This document shows positions 11,883-25,400 of a DNA stretch of 64,000 nt, piece by piece. Source of the DNA: Tetmemena sp. SeJ-2015. Its lineage: Eukaryota; Ciliophora; Spirotrichea; Sporadotrichida; Oxytrichidae. Below the pieces are notes generated by a model. It saw only the letters and a program-made list of their open reading frames with translations, did no database searches and was not told the DNA's origin. Location of the stretch: contig JAJKFJ010022690.1 of the NCBI GenBank assembly GCA_027382625.1, positions 1 through 64,000 of the forward strand, given 5' to 3'. Within the stretch, counting starts at the first letter, position 1. Each line of letters opens with the position of its first letter. Both the position numbers and the translations under genes were made by a program.

Positions 11883-12979
11883 TCATAACTTAGGCTTATT
11901 CTAATTTACTTGTGCAAGAGCCTCTCCAACTGATTTCATATATTCACTGCTATAGAAGATATTCTTCGCCCTAAATTCCAACTTTATTTAAATGAAAATT
12001 ACCCAAAGAGTTCATATTCTTCATGAGTGAAAGCAGTTTGCCTGAATAAATCTCCCAAAGGAATAGCATTTAACTACTGATATTCTTGAATGGCAGTGGG
12101 ATTTTGCTAAGCGTCTCTGGCCTTTAGGAGTATTTTGCAAATATTTGCAGCCATTCTAGTGAACTTCAAGTGTCTTAGTTTCTCCTAAAATGGAATCAAC
12201 GAAAGAAAGGAGAAGTTACGATATCTACCCACTGGGCTTCTGCTATTTCGGACTTCATCTAAATGTCGATAGTATCGTCATCTGCTTCCAGAAGGCACAC
12301 AAAATAGATAATATAAACATTATTTAATGGAATAGAGATCAGTCTGCTCAAATTTAGCATTCAAAAGCTCTCTAAAGCCTATCATTGAAACAAACTTAGC
12401 CTTCACACCAGTCTCTTCCCATACTTCTCTAATGCAATCATAAACATAAGTAAGCAAGCGTCATATATGTATTCACCTGGATCTACCATTCCTCCGGGCA
12501 ATTTCCATACCCCTGGTATCATAGGTTTCTATTCCTTTATTGCTAATATCTTCTGCCTATCCATTACAATTAAAATAATCCTTGCTCAATACTAGTCCTC
12601 CAACCCCGACGAAGTGCGTTGTATAGTTAGGTAGTTTGTTAGGATAGTCCTTGGGAATCCATTTGGTCATCATGATATAGTCCTTTTGAGCATGATGCAT
12701 TTCAAATCCTCCTTCTCTTATTGCGATGTCTATCAAGTTAGCATTCTTTGCTTATATCTTTAACCAGACACCCCTTATCCCTTCATTTTACCAAGACTGA
12801 ATGGAATCTTAGAGTTATTGCTTGAATTCTTCTCTTTCCTGCTTCATTGATTCAGGATTGATGGTTAGACCCTTGAATCTGTCCTTCCTTCCCTGCAAGA
12901 GATTACTAGCAGTGGATGATGCTTGAGTGGCTGTGTGACTCGAAAAAAGTCTTCTAAAATTAGACAATTTGGACAGCAT
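11883..12979 (-). CDS. Nudix hydrolase, NUDT6-like
   Basis: This is a Nudix-superfamily pyrophosphohydrolase with the N-terminal extension typical of NUDT6-type proteins: FEMHHAQKDYIMMTKWIPKD then THFVGVGGLVLSKD. The Nudix box is GGMVDPGE, seven residues, then REVWEETGV, fitting GX5EX7REUXEEXGU only after removal of an IES. C-terminal to it are FEQTDLYFVCLLEADD and SEIAEAQW. GT-AG introns are about 44 nt (after AEAQW) and 33 nt (after ELFG). Three IESs interrupt the germline copy. The N-terminus (MLSKLSNFRRLFSSHTATQA) is rich in basic and hydroxylated residues, so mitochondrial targeting is possible. Stop is TGA at 11883. Confidence 0.9.
12303..12330. other. IES in Nudix gene, pointer AATAGA
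   Basis: AATAGA (plus strand) occurs at 12303-12308 and 12331-12336, an offset of 28. Removing one copy and the insert joins EQTDLY to FVCLLEADD in one frame, matching the DLxFVCxL segment of the family. Left in place, the frame reaches TGA. The insert has no GT-AG ends on the coding strand. Confidence 0.85.
12434..12453. other. IES inside the Nudix box, pointer GCAA
   Basis: GCAA occurs at 12434-12437 and 12454-12457, an offset of 20. Excision turns a frame-shifted Nudix box into PGEYIYDACIREVWEETGV, with exactly seven residues between E and REV. No GT-AG choice gives this spacing. Confidence 0.92.
12559..12577. other. IES in Nudix gene, pointer ATCC
   Basis: ATCC occurs at 12559-12562 and 12578-12581, an offset of 19. 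Excision joins VGVGGLVLSKD directly to RQKILAIKEQ, matching the strand before the Nudix box in NUDT6-like proteins. A 40-nt GT-AG intron can also restore the frame but would delete the conserved VLSKD. Confidence 0.9.
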
Positions 12980-13405
12980 TTATTATTTTTAATTTAATCT
13001 AAAATAGAGTTTGATTTCCTATGAATAGAGCATTTCAAAAATAAAGTCATGCTTTAAAATAACACCCTATAAAGAAAAATTTACTAAAAATTTATTTAAA
13101 TTAAATGAAATCATGCATATTTATCTCTAATCATGAAACCAAATAAATCTATGACTTTAAGTTTCAATAATATAATGCTGATTATAAAAATTTTGCTTAT
13201 TAATTAATATAATTAAACAATAATACAAAATATAAAAGTTAGTATTTCATCTCCCAGAATTAATATCCTTAATTAGATCTGATCAAAAAATTCACGAATA
13301 CATGTTTTTTTACAAATGTATATTAGAAATAAATATTAATTTGGATTATAATCATTTCATTATCAATTTTGTAGCTCTAAGAACTTAACTTTTTCATAAA
13401 TTCTT
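12980..13405. other. AT-rich spacer
   Basis: AT-rich sequence between the Nudix start codon and the VPS13 stop codon, both on the minus strand. It should hold the Nudix promoter. No motif stands out. Confidence 0.4.
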
Positions 13406-16400
13406 TCAAGTTATTGCTTATTGTTGATTTCCATGACTTCCTAAGCTTCTGTGTTTCCTTATCTCAAGTATCTAAATATCAAGCCATTCTACAGTTTGTC
13501 TACATTGGTTATCTACTGTGGCTGTATGTTCCACCAAACTGATTTCTATTTTGCGTCCAAGATAAATTAATTTCAAGAGTATCAGTTGCTCTTCGCAAAT
13601 ATCATTCAAAATAAATGTAAGAATAAAAATATTTTGAGAAGAAAATATAATTCAATCTTTAATTTTTAATTTATTATAAAGCTAGACTATCTTCAATAAA
13701 TCTTAATTTATCAAAAGAAACAGCCTTTAACTATTCTTCTTTGCATTTATTTATTAAGTAAAACATTTCGCAATAATTAGGAACAGAGATCTCTCTTTCT
13801 CAAGATACTTCACAGTCTCTATATAATGAGTGTTAAAAAAGACTCCATCTTTGACAGTATAGAGAATTCTCATAATTATGTAAGCATCCATCATGTTATA
13901 GGTTTTAATTTATTGGTTCTTTCCATAGAGGGGTCTTGGCAGCCTTCTTCTATCTTTGAACACTTTGGCTTCAAAAACTTTAACTGTATTTTTTATTCCC
14001 TCTGTGGACTTTGAAATCAAATCTAGGCCTCCACTGAAAGGTTTCAGAATCATTCCGGAGAGACCAGAGTAAGTGCCAATCAATGCACCCTTGAATCCAT
14101 CTCTTCTCGCTTCCTAAACTGGTCTGATAAATACACCTGTTACTCCAGACAAGACGCTATTTAAGGCTGTCGATAAACCAAAGCCGACACCTTCAACTAA
14201 GTTCTTTGGCTTCTCAGTTAGTAATTGCTCCTCTCTAATGCTGAGATACTCCTTATCCATAGACATCAAAAGCAAACTTTTTGAAAAAGACCCAGTCATT
14301 GATTGAATAAAGCCAAAGCCTCCTTCAAAAGTGTTCTTAAATAGACTACCAGTTCCTTGCAGTCCTCCTTTGATTACATGCAAGGCACCTCTATCTCTAT
14401 TCTCAAGTGGAAGATTAACAAAGTCTCTTAATCCAGTGCCTAGAGTGCTTATAAATTTACGAGGGTTTCCGAGAAGTTCAGTCGAAGTAATTAAATTGAT
14501 GATATTCTTCTTAATGCTACCTTGATAATAAAATTATAGTGCTCAAGTACTTAGTTTATTATATCTTCCTGCATGTCTATTTTCTAAGAATCCTTATAGG
14601 AAGGAATATATATAGGCGCCTCATCTATATTAATTAAGGCGAGACCCCACCAGTTCATTATATTCTAAAGTTAGAGCTAATCCTCTTTTTCACCAAGTTA
14701 GAAAGACTTTCTGGCAAGAAATGAAAGCTCCAATTCCATAGGGGAAAGAGAACAGCTGTTAATGTATATTCTTTTCTAATGAGTTGCTATAGTTTTGACA
14801 ATCCAGCTTTTATAAATTTCATCTATCTCTTCATCCTCATTATCATCAACTTTATGAAGCTACTTAATATCATCTGTCTTCTTTTTGAGAGTCATTTACT
14901 CCTTTTGAAGTATCGAGACTACTCCATTTACTATGTACTACTCAGTTGGCTTATTTTCAGTAGTCAGAGCTTGATAACCAGATATGGGTGATGAACTTTA
15001 GTATTTGAAATATCCAGAACTAACCAAGGCATCTGGCTTTTGGATGAAGATTGGATGAGTTCCAGTGATATTTTTCTTGAGCATCTCAGCCACTCCATAG
15101 CCAAAACCTATAGAATAGCCTAAGAACTGATCATCGCACTTTATGATAAATCCTGAAAACTTAACATCTATCTCATCTATGTAAGTTATCTCTGGATTAT
15201 CCACTCTCATATTTATCTGAATTTATAGCATGTCCTAGTCAAGCGCGCCTCTGAAGAGTCTTGGTTAAAAGATAGTTGGGAATAGTGGCTTCATTTAACT
15301 TTAGTTATCAATCTAGATTGACTTGATTCTAATGTTGTTATGATAGAACTCCTTGTTCTGAATCTTATCAATGCTAACATAAATAAGACATTTTGAATTG
15401 AGAGTGTAGCGAATTCTTGCCTTGTTTAAGTAACCTATCCTTTATAAGATAAAATATGTCGTTTGTATATGGTTGAAATAAATGAGAACATCACTTCTTT
15501 CAAACTCATTTGGAATTGAGTTCGTGTTGGAAGGTTTTTCTGATTTTGATTTTGCAACTACGAATTTTTAAGGTTTTTGTTATCTATATTTCTTTCCCTT
15601 TGTTTTTCAATGATCAATTGAGACTCACTAAATCTGACTATTTTTGTGCACCCGTCTGTATATATAGACACATGGATTTTCTGCTCCAGTTATGAAAAAG
15701 GGTTTGTCAGGAGAAGATGAGTTTTTTAATCTATTTTCTCAAAGTCCACTTCAACTTGCTCCTCGCCTTTCATTATAAAGCTTCGACCTTTTCTCATGGG
15801 ATCCTTAAATATAAAAACATTAATTTCCATTTCATTTGGCAAGACGCTGCACTAATAAGAATTTAAGGAAAAAATCCTACTTACAGTTAAAATAGGAGAA
15901 ACTTCTGAGTCTATAAATGCAAATGGAATAGATGATTTTGGACTTAGTTTGCAAGCCTCATCTTCAAATCTGAATCCCTTTTGAGCGAACCAAACTGCAA
16001 AGCTATTCGTGGTATTTTCTATTTTGAAATAGGGATACTTCTTATCCTCATCCTCAAATATCACATATGTGGTAGCCTACAAAGAAAATCTAGATATATT
16101 TAAATTCTTACATCGATCTTCTTCTTAATAACTTTGATTATCTTCCTGGCTTTGAGGTTATTGAATCTATTTTCAATCTTCTTTATTTCAAAAGTGATCA
16201 TTCCAAGTTTATTAATCTTAAATGGGCGGGACCACTTCCATTTCTTGAATCTATCTTCCTCAGGAATCTGCACTATGCTACTCTGCTCTATGTCATCTCT
16301 AAACATGTCTTCTACGGTGGCATCCACTTTCTTGAGAACTAGTTCATCATGGAGACTGGAGTCGGGCCAAACCCACTCCGTCCTTTTTCCTGGGTCTAAG

Positions 16401-19400
16401 GTTTCATAACTATTCAACTCGTTGCCAGCTTAAGCCACACATATGGAGGACTTCATGTTCAAATAACTCATTATGGCGAAAAGTATGTGAAAAAATTAAA
16501 AAAAAAAGGAAATTGAAATCCTAAGTTTAAACTATAAATATATGGGGTTAGATTATTTACCAGAACATACTTAGGTTGTATTTGAATTATCTTTGTGTAA
16601 ATGTAATCGTTATCTACAACTAGGGTCAGGTATTGCAAAAGTCTAATAAATTCTTTAGATTTACTTTGAATTCTTTCTTTAAAATAGTTCATGTAAACAA
16701 ATTCGTATTTCTTATGTCTGAGAAAGATCTCTCTTGAGTTTGCACTAGGTGGGGATATAATTGAGAACTCATCAGTAATACCAACAGTTAAAATAAGTTT
16801 TAACTTTAATTGCTTTGGAATACCTTTCATTTATGCCCGCTACTAGAGACGAATCCTTGTTAATTATGAGGGGACTTGATAATTGTTTATAAAAAAAAAA
16901 TTTCAACTGCTTGTGTTTATGAAATGAATAATGATAAATCTAAAAATCGAGTTATCATAACAAAAACTGAAATACTGATGATCATGAAACTATAAAAATT
17001 GCTTCCATTATATAAAATATATAAAAGAGTTTTTTGCTTTAGTAAGTGAATAAATTCTTAGAATTTTCCAAGGAGCTCCTTTTATAAATAAGATTAAATT
17101 ATTAAAATCTACATTTTACAAATATATTTTTTAACTTTAAAGAGATATAAGATAAAAAAGAGGATAATAAATTGAAAAATATATTCTTTGCATAATTGGA
17201 AAAATATAAAATTTCGTTAAAATGGAGCACCCTCTTTATGAGGTATTCTTTTCTCCTATCTTAACCAGCTACGAGTGTTTTATTCAAGGTATCATAATGC
17301 AGTCTAAACTTATTGTAGGAATGATTTATTACAACGGTATGAGCATAAATTATCAGTGCGAAGCCTGCGTGATTCTAATTAACTCTTACTGACAAATTTA
17401 GAGCGCTACCTTCTAAATCTCTTATCACAAAGTCCTTATCATCTGATGTTATATCCTTCCTCTTTATCTAAATTTATGCCCAATTGAAGCCAGGCATTCT
17501 CACCTTTAAGTTAAGTTCATCTTTCTTGTCTCCTTAGTAGGAGTAAATATGAAACTGCTTCTCTTCTCCTTTTTTGTATGAGAATATTTGGTCTTCAAGA
17601 TCTCTCGTTTCTTTCCCTTTCATGACTCCCATTACTTCCATCTCAGAAGGCAAAGCATTTTTCACAGAAATGGGTGGAAGAATCACAAAGTCTATGGAGT
17701 CTTAAAGATCTCCATTCCTTTTAGTGATATAGGAGAAATATGAGTCTTAGTGGTCAAGAAGAATTCCACAGCCAACCTCTAGCTTTATTAAATGCTCTAT
17801 TTATAAAGAGTTAGAAGAGTCTTAAATCTATCCTCTTTCCATATCTTATTAGGCCTAACCTCCAATTGCATTTAACTCTGCTACTTTAATTTTGAAATTA
17901 ATATCATGAGAGGAGTAGAAATCCAAACTAAGAGAATGAGACTGCTCTGAATTTAAGGTAAATTGATCCTTTAATTCTCCAGACTGCCTTTCTCTAATTA
18001 GGATTATGTAGTCAAGCTTTGTGTGATTATATAGGATTAATGGAGTCCTGAGCACTAAAATTTTCCTCAATTTCTCTAGCTTTACCCCATAAATTATATC
18101 ATCAAGATTATTCATCATATCGAACTTGCTTCTCTTTTTGCTCCTTGAAGATTATCTCATTAGCATTGATGTTGACTGATCATTAGGTCTCGTGACAGTC
18201 TATTCATCCTCTCCATTATCATATAAATCTAAGGAATGCTTTCCTGATTGTATCTTATTCAAATCGATATTTGTAATTGGATAGAAGTTGTCAAATATTA
18301 TATTGACCATTTACTGGTTACTTTTAGTCCTAACTTTCACTTAATCAACTGTGCCTGCTCTGCTTCTTGTACTAATTGATTCTTGTCTTTGAATCTTTCT
18401 ATTCTATTTTGCCATTAGCAAGTCTGATGCTTCTTTTTCGTAATCTATTTCGTACTCAATCTCATTTTCTGGATCAATATCGTAGTGATTGAATGATAGT
18501 CTGTTTTGATTTAGGATTGAGCCAGAGACTCTTTCTTATTCCTCTAATTGCTCAAATTTTGCCATATGGTCTGATCTAATCACTGAAATCTTATAATTAG
18601 TAATCTATTAAAATTTGCATAATGGTAAGTTTAAAAAAAAATTATTAAAGGAGGTTGAAATAAATATTATCAAAGTTAAGTTTAGATTTACTTAATTTTA
18701 TTATATTTAAACATAATATTAACTTTAAATTAATTAATTAGTGAGGTTTCTGATAGAATAAGGAGTGACCTTTTCTACATTATCTCTGGTTTATATATCT
18801 AGGCCTCTCTCGTTGTTAAACTTGTTGTCATTTCTATCTTCAAAACAAATTTTAACACTCTCATCATCCATATCCTAATTTATACTCACGCTATTACTGC
18901 TGCTGTCATTTTTATTGCTATTTTCCTTTGCCTCCTCTTCTTAAGGGTTTATGCTGTTATAATTCTTTTAAGTAAGGAGTCTTCTCCTCATACCAATATC
19001 CTCATATTGATAGGGAGGGGTCTCCATCCATGAATTAAACAAACAGATAATTATAAGTAGATATCAGACTTTCCAAGCAGCTTTCGGTGATGTTTATGTT
19101 ATTTTTATCATAAAGTTTAGATAAAGATAATTTAAATTATAGCTATTTAAAGAGCACACTTTTGTTATTCTATTCTATGTTTAGGGTCTTTTGAATTTAT
19201 ATTGTTGTTCAATTTTTAGGAAAATTATTAAATGTCATTTTTAAAGAAATAGATAATTGCAATAATTGGTTTTGGGAAATCAATTTTCATTAAGCTCTAA
19301 GAACCAGCCTCATTTTGCAAGCATAGAACTTCAAAGTTTTCAATAAAGGGTTCCCAATCTCCCAGTAATGCGTTGTAATAGTTTACCTTTAATTTTCTCA

Positions 19401-22400
19401 CTTTGATCTCTGTCTGTGATGAGCCGCAGTCTTATTCAGAGCTCATATTTACTGTTGGCAAATCTATGTCAAGGATTGGACAAAATGCGTTGTCATAATC
19501 GTTAATAAAAAGCTATAAGTTCAATGAAGGAAATAATATGCTTAAAAATTAAATTACTAGACAATAATAAATATAACTCAAATTTTTAAAAAATTAAATT
19601 GTAATTTTGCTTACAACTTGCAGTCCCTCTGACTTGATAATTTATTTCTGCAGGAATATAGTGTCTAAACAATTAGAGTATTCATTTTTGATTTAAACTT
19701 CTGATCTCTGATCAATGGTCCTTATCTCTCTTTCTATATCTTGATTTATCTTTGTCATATCCACTGTGTTTGCATTCATAGGTGTTTAAAATTTGCTTTC
19801 TTCTCCATCATTTTTCTCATGAGCGCTGTAGAATAACTCCGACTTAGCGTCTTGATAATCTGACTCACTCTCGTCCTAATGCTAAGATATGTATCTGGAC
19901 CGCTTTTGAGACTTTCTATCCTTTTTCTCTTCTTAAAACAATTTGGAGGGAGTTCTCCCTACAAATTAAAAGTTTTGGGAATGCGTCTAGTACTGATAGT
20001 ATAATCAATCATTTATATAAAAAGAAGATAAATTGCAATATGGAGATTGAGGCATTAACAATCCTTAATTAGAGGAGGAAAGTTTCTTCTTTTTAGAAAC
20101 TGATTGGTTACTTTCAAAGAAGTTTTGTACATTTTTGGTTTGATTAAGGCTCTCCACTTATTACTTATCTTCGTTGTAATTAAAAAATTACTCTTGGAGT
20201 ATACAGTTTAGTAAATGTCGGCGGTAACATTTATAAATTAGCATTTCTACTGTTGTAGAAGGACTTGCCCTTCTTCTGAATGGTCTTTTCTTTGAATTTG
20301 ACATTAGAGGATAACCCTTTACTTTAGGTGACTGTGGTGTACTTATGTGCAAGATTAGAAAAAGCTTTAGTAGTACTGCGAAGTCTCTCTATTTGCTAAG
20401 CTAACGATTGATCATACTGTTGTTGTATTTGTTAAAATACATCTTCGAATCTGTCTTGATCTTCACTCTATTCTTCAGCTTCAGCTATACAAATAAAATA
20501 GTGCTGTTAGTTCTTCCACTATTCCAAAATCTTGTTTGATTGTCTTGCATATTAAAAAATACAAGATAAAAATAACCTCTGTGAGTCTTGCCTCGATTGA
20601 ACTTCTCTTGCATGACAATCATATAAAATATTATATTTTCTTCGAGTCCTTGCTTATTCACGAAGTCATTTATTTTCTCTAGTTTCTAAAGATAGTCTCT
20701 GCTCACATTTTCATTAGCGTATGTAATAATTTGGTAGATCAGATGCAGATCTTAGAGCGACATTTTCATCTTTACTTTTTCTAGTTTAATTTCACTTTCA
20801 GAGTTGACTCCAAAAATAATGCAATCCTCTAATCTCTCTCCTTTCTTTTATCCTTTCCTCTGGGTGTCCAATTCAAGCGTAGAAATGTAGCTTAGCCTAA
20901 AAGGGGCTAGCAGTTGACGTTTCTTTATTTTTGCAAAATCCTCAATTAAAATTAAATTACACTTAGTTAAGAGGGAGAGCAAATAAATGGACAAATGTCT
21001 CTCATCAAATTAAAAACAAATATCAAGACGTTCATACTCCAAACGTATTTGCTTTCTATTATGTCAAGATTATTTTCGAAATTCTTTTCAATTTCTTTAT
21101 CTTCCCATTCCACATCTTGGCTTTAATTTCCAAATCTGAGATCGTTCATTTCATTCAAAATTAGATCAAGCAATTTCTACTTTCTTTGCTAATATAAATT
21201 ATTATGAAATGATACATTATGGCGAAAATTTAAGGAACAAAAAAGATAATTTAAATTAATCGAATTTTACTAATTCAATTATCATAAGTAAGTTTGGGGA
21301 AAGATTGTATCTCGAACTTAAATATATAAAAATTGCTTTTAATTGTCTTGTAATCTAAAACATCTATTTCTATCTGCTAGTAGTGTAAAATTATCGAAAG
21401 ATGTAATAAGACTATCTATTAAATTAAAAATACTACTCTAAAAAGATATAATGTGCAACCAAACTTAAATTAAATGAGACTGTAACTCCTTAGGATTCTT
21501 TTAATTCTATTTTTATTATCATATGATTTGAGATATAATTCTTTGCTTGACATTTTCCTTCTTGAGTTCAAAAAATATCTTGCCTTAGATACAGATCGTC
21601 TTTAATCCAGGTTATAATGTAAAATAAATTGAGTTTGTTCTGAAGGCAAATTAAAGAATCCTAAAGATCCACAGAAAAGTCCATTTTACCGGAATCCTCT
21701 GGATCAAAGTTATAGTAGCTCGGTTTATCTATTGAGTCCTCTTCATATTGAGGGAATGAGTTCAAAAAGAAGTAATAGATCATCATCAGCACATGAGGTT
21801 TGACTGTGATCTTTAAACCTGATATTCCCACTTTTATATCTTTCTCTCCAGTTGAGCTAGTTGTCATCTCCACTACAACTTGACTCAGCTTTAAAATTAA
21901 AAGTCTTTTTCGAAATAGGAGAGCTCATAGTAAGAAGTTAATCCTTCATCACTATTGGCATCACTACATAAAAACAATGTTAATAATTTTCTGCGTTGAT
22001 CTTTATATCTTCTAGCCTTTGATAATGAAAATCGTTTTCTGCGTAACCACCCGCAGTTTATTAATCGTTATAACTCGAAGTCTTCTCTAAAATGAAGAAG
22101 TTTTGTATTTTTATGAACATCTCATTCTTTGAGTCGAGGTATTTTACTATGTTAACGCTAAATCTTTAGAGCTCTAGTTCTGCTAAACTACTTTCATCTA
22201 GGTGCTTAAGTCTTAAATTGAGGGCGGCGAACTTAACTTTTATTCTCATTCCAATCACCCCTACTTGCTGTCTGAAAAAATCCTCCACGTTCTAATGCCT
22301 TATGAAGTAGTATTCTTGTTGAAGCATGTCCTAGAAATTTGTATTCAGATCAGTGCATCTTAAAATACCAGTGTAGAAAATAACATATAAGATGGTTTAA

Positions 22401-25400
22401 TTCAAAGCAAGTTCAACTGGATCAAATGAGACTGAAACATGGTTTGCTTGCTCTAACAAAGAAGGATCAATTTAGTTTAGAAAGGGTGAGGTAGATAGTT
22501 TTTCGAAATGGACTTTTATATTGAATGGCTTGCTTGTGATCTTCTACTTATGCCCAAAGCTAATCTCAGTCTTGTCCAATGTTATTTTGAAGCACTGTAT
22601 ATAGAGTTTCTTCTCAGGATTAGATATAATTCTTTTACTTTTCTATATCAAACTCTAAGTAACTTGGAGAGATTTTAGATTGATTAGCAAATAATTCTCG
22701 CTATCAGGCCTATCAGGTATTTTAATTTCCATGTCTTCAATCTTGATAAACATGTCAATTATCTCTCTCGATTATTGCAAATCAGGTAGCCTCTTAAAAG
22801 TCTCTCTTCTAATAGACTTCTTTTAGTTTACTAAGTCATACTACGCTTTGTAATCGATATAAGGATCATTTTCAGTAATCGCACTCATGAATTACTCAAA
22901 GAAGTATTGGTAAAGCCTCATAATACTCTCTTAAAAGTATTCTAACTTCAGAGGCTTAATTTTCATTATAATCTTTGATGAGAAACCATCCTTTTTAAGA
23001 CTACAGTTCTTTCCTCCATAGGATAAGTAATTAAAGATCATCCCAAAATCATTTTAGCCTAGAGTTTGCTACATTCCTGTCTCATCATTTTTACCCATTC
23101 TTAGGATTTCTCTTGCTGTTAATTTGAAGTTTTGTGGATTCTCAAGGAAAGATCTTGGATTTACTGTGTAAGGATATCCAGTCATATCGAAAATTATCAT
23201 ATCTCTTATCTTAATACCGAAGAAGAAGTGATCTGCCTTAGTCTCAAAACTCACCTCTAAATTAATGAAAGTTTAAAAAATAGTTCGATTCGACTTTGAA
23301 TAGATCCATGTTGTAGTACTAATGGAGCATGGAAATGCAGATGTTTTTCATCTTCACATTTATCAAGCTAAGTGTTTGTTTTTCAATGCCACATGAAATT
23401 TAATTAAGATCAGATCCCAATTTAGGATCATTGATTGAGCTTGAAGATACATTTTCTTAACCCTCACTTTCTAATTTTCCTGAATCTTACTCCTTATCTT
23501 CAATTTAAATAGATTTATCTGTCGTCTTATCAGTTTCCTTTTTTGTGAATTTCAAGAACTTCAGAACTTGGTTGATTGTTTCTGGCTAGAATTTGATCTA
23601 TATAATAAGCTAGGATAAATAATTTTTGCTGTCCATCCTAATAAATTAAAAAGATTAGCAAATGCATTTATTCACAATGATACTTTAAATCTCTGCTATA
23701 TAAACTACATCTTTTTTTATTACTTTAACTTATAAACTGATAATTATATTATAAGTTATCAATGACTAGATCCATTTCACTATCAATATTTTAGTATTTA
23801 GGATGAGACCGAGATGTGGTGACCTTTTTAAGGGAAAGAGCATTTTACACAGCTTACATAGCTTTAGGTGAATAAAAAGTGCTTCCGCTTTGCTAATTTA
23901 ATTAGGATTTTTAACTGTATCTGTTTTAGCTTATTATACTAGAATTTACAATCATTGTTAAGTCAATCAGCGATATATCTTAAATTGTCAAATAGAGTTC
24001 AGCAAAACATTTAGAAAATTTAAAACGACCTTTTTTTTAAAGTTCAGAAGAGTCTTATCGAGTAACTTGATGAATAGACAAAAGCTTAAAGCAAAGAAGA
24101 ACCCAATCTTCAAGATTTTACTTTTCAAGAATCAGGCCAATTTTGAAATTAGGTATCTCAAATTAAAACATAAATTTCATTGATAGTTTTGGCGTTTCAT
24201 AATTCTTAGCCTTCTTTTAATCTTCAAGCTAACTTTAAATATTCTTCATCTTCTAGCCTAATTTCTATATTCTATCTCAGAGAGTATATCCACTCTTGCA
24301 TTACATTCCTTGTTGAAAATTAGAGAACGCATTCTCCGAATCTAGAGACTATGACTAAGTTGTTTTAAATTCCTACATCTTCTCTTTATATGTCTAAATC
24401 AGCTCCTCTGAGATAGAAATAGGTAGACGGCATGTTTTAATTCGAGTCTTTATAGAAATAAATGTAAAAACCAGACACAATAGCATAGTAGTTCTCCCAT
24501 ACTTTTGCAGGATCCAATCTCTTTGAAATAGTACCAATCTTTTTTGCTTCTTTCAAAACTTGCAGCTTGGATTAAATTTATTCATCTTCTTGCTGCATGC
24601 TCTCTTAGATTGTGGAAGGTATCAAGAAAATGTCTGATAAATTAACCAGGCTATTATAAAGCTTGTGAGTTAAGTTAATTTTCAAATCTGATGATGAGCA
24701 ATTAATTATCACCTTCGGCTTTCTATCCAATTCCTATTTCTACTCTTCAATTAAAAATTAACATCAGTGTTCATCATCAACCTGGCTTTCTTCTATTTGA
24801 TCTAAATTTAGAACTTCATCCAGCAATCTTCTAGAACTGAGAACACTTAATCTTCTTAGCCTTTTACAAGTGTCTTGTCTCTAAAATTCTTCAAGCTCTC
24901 TAAATTCTTGATCCAAAAGCCAAATTTGGAATAGTATTGCATTCTAATTGAATCTATAAGTATCTCGAATTTTTCGAATTCCTAAATTCCAGACTGGATC
25001 TAAGAATCACCTTAAACAATATGCAGATCTCCCAATCTAAATACCCAAATAGGCTTAGACTTTTCAGAATCTCCCGACAAAGGTAAAACGATAATAGGAG
25101 AAGCAATATTTATCCTAATTCGATTTGCCTTTTTATAGATCAGATAGTAGACTTGATTAGAAGTTGCCTCTCTCATGTCTTCTAAAGTGTCGATAGCAGC
25201 AGTCTGATAGCTTTAGTTTACCTAGATTTAGCATATTTTCTGCATCCTTCTGAAAAATTCCTTGTGGTATATAATGATGAAGGGGTTAGTGGTCAAATTG
25301 ACATCATACTCTATATGTCGTAAGTCTTCGGGCTTGCATCTTACCTTAAGTCTCAATTACTCTTCCAATGTTTATGGATAGATCTTCTTATTACTCAAAA

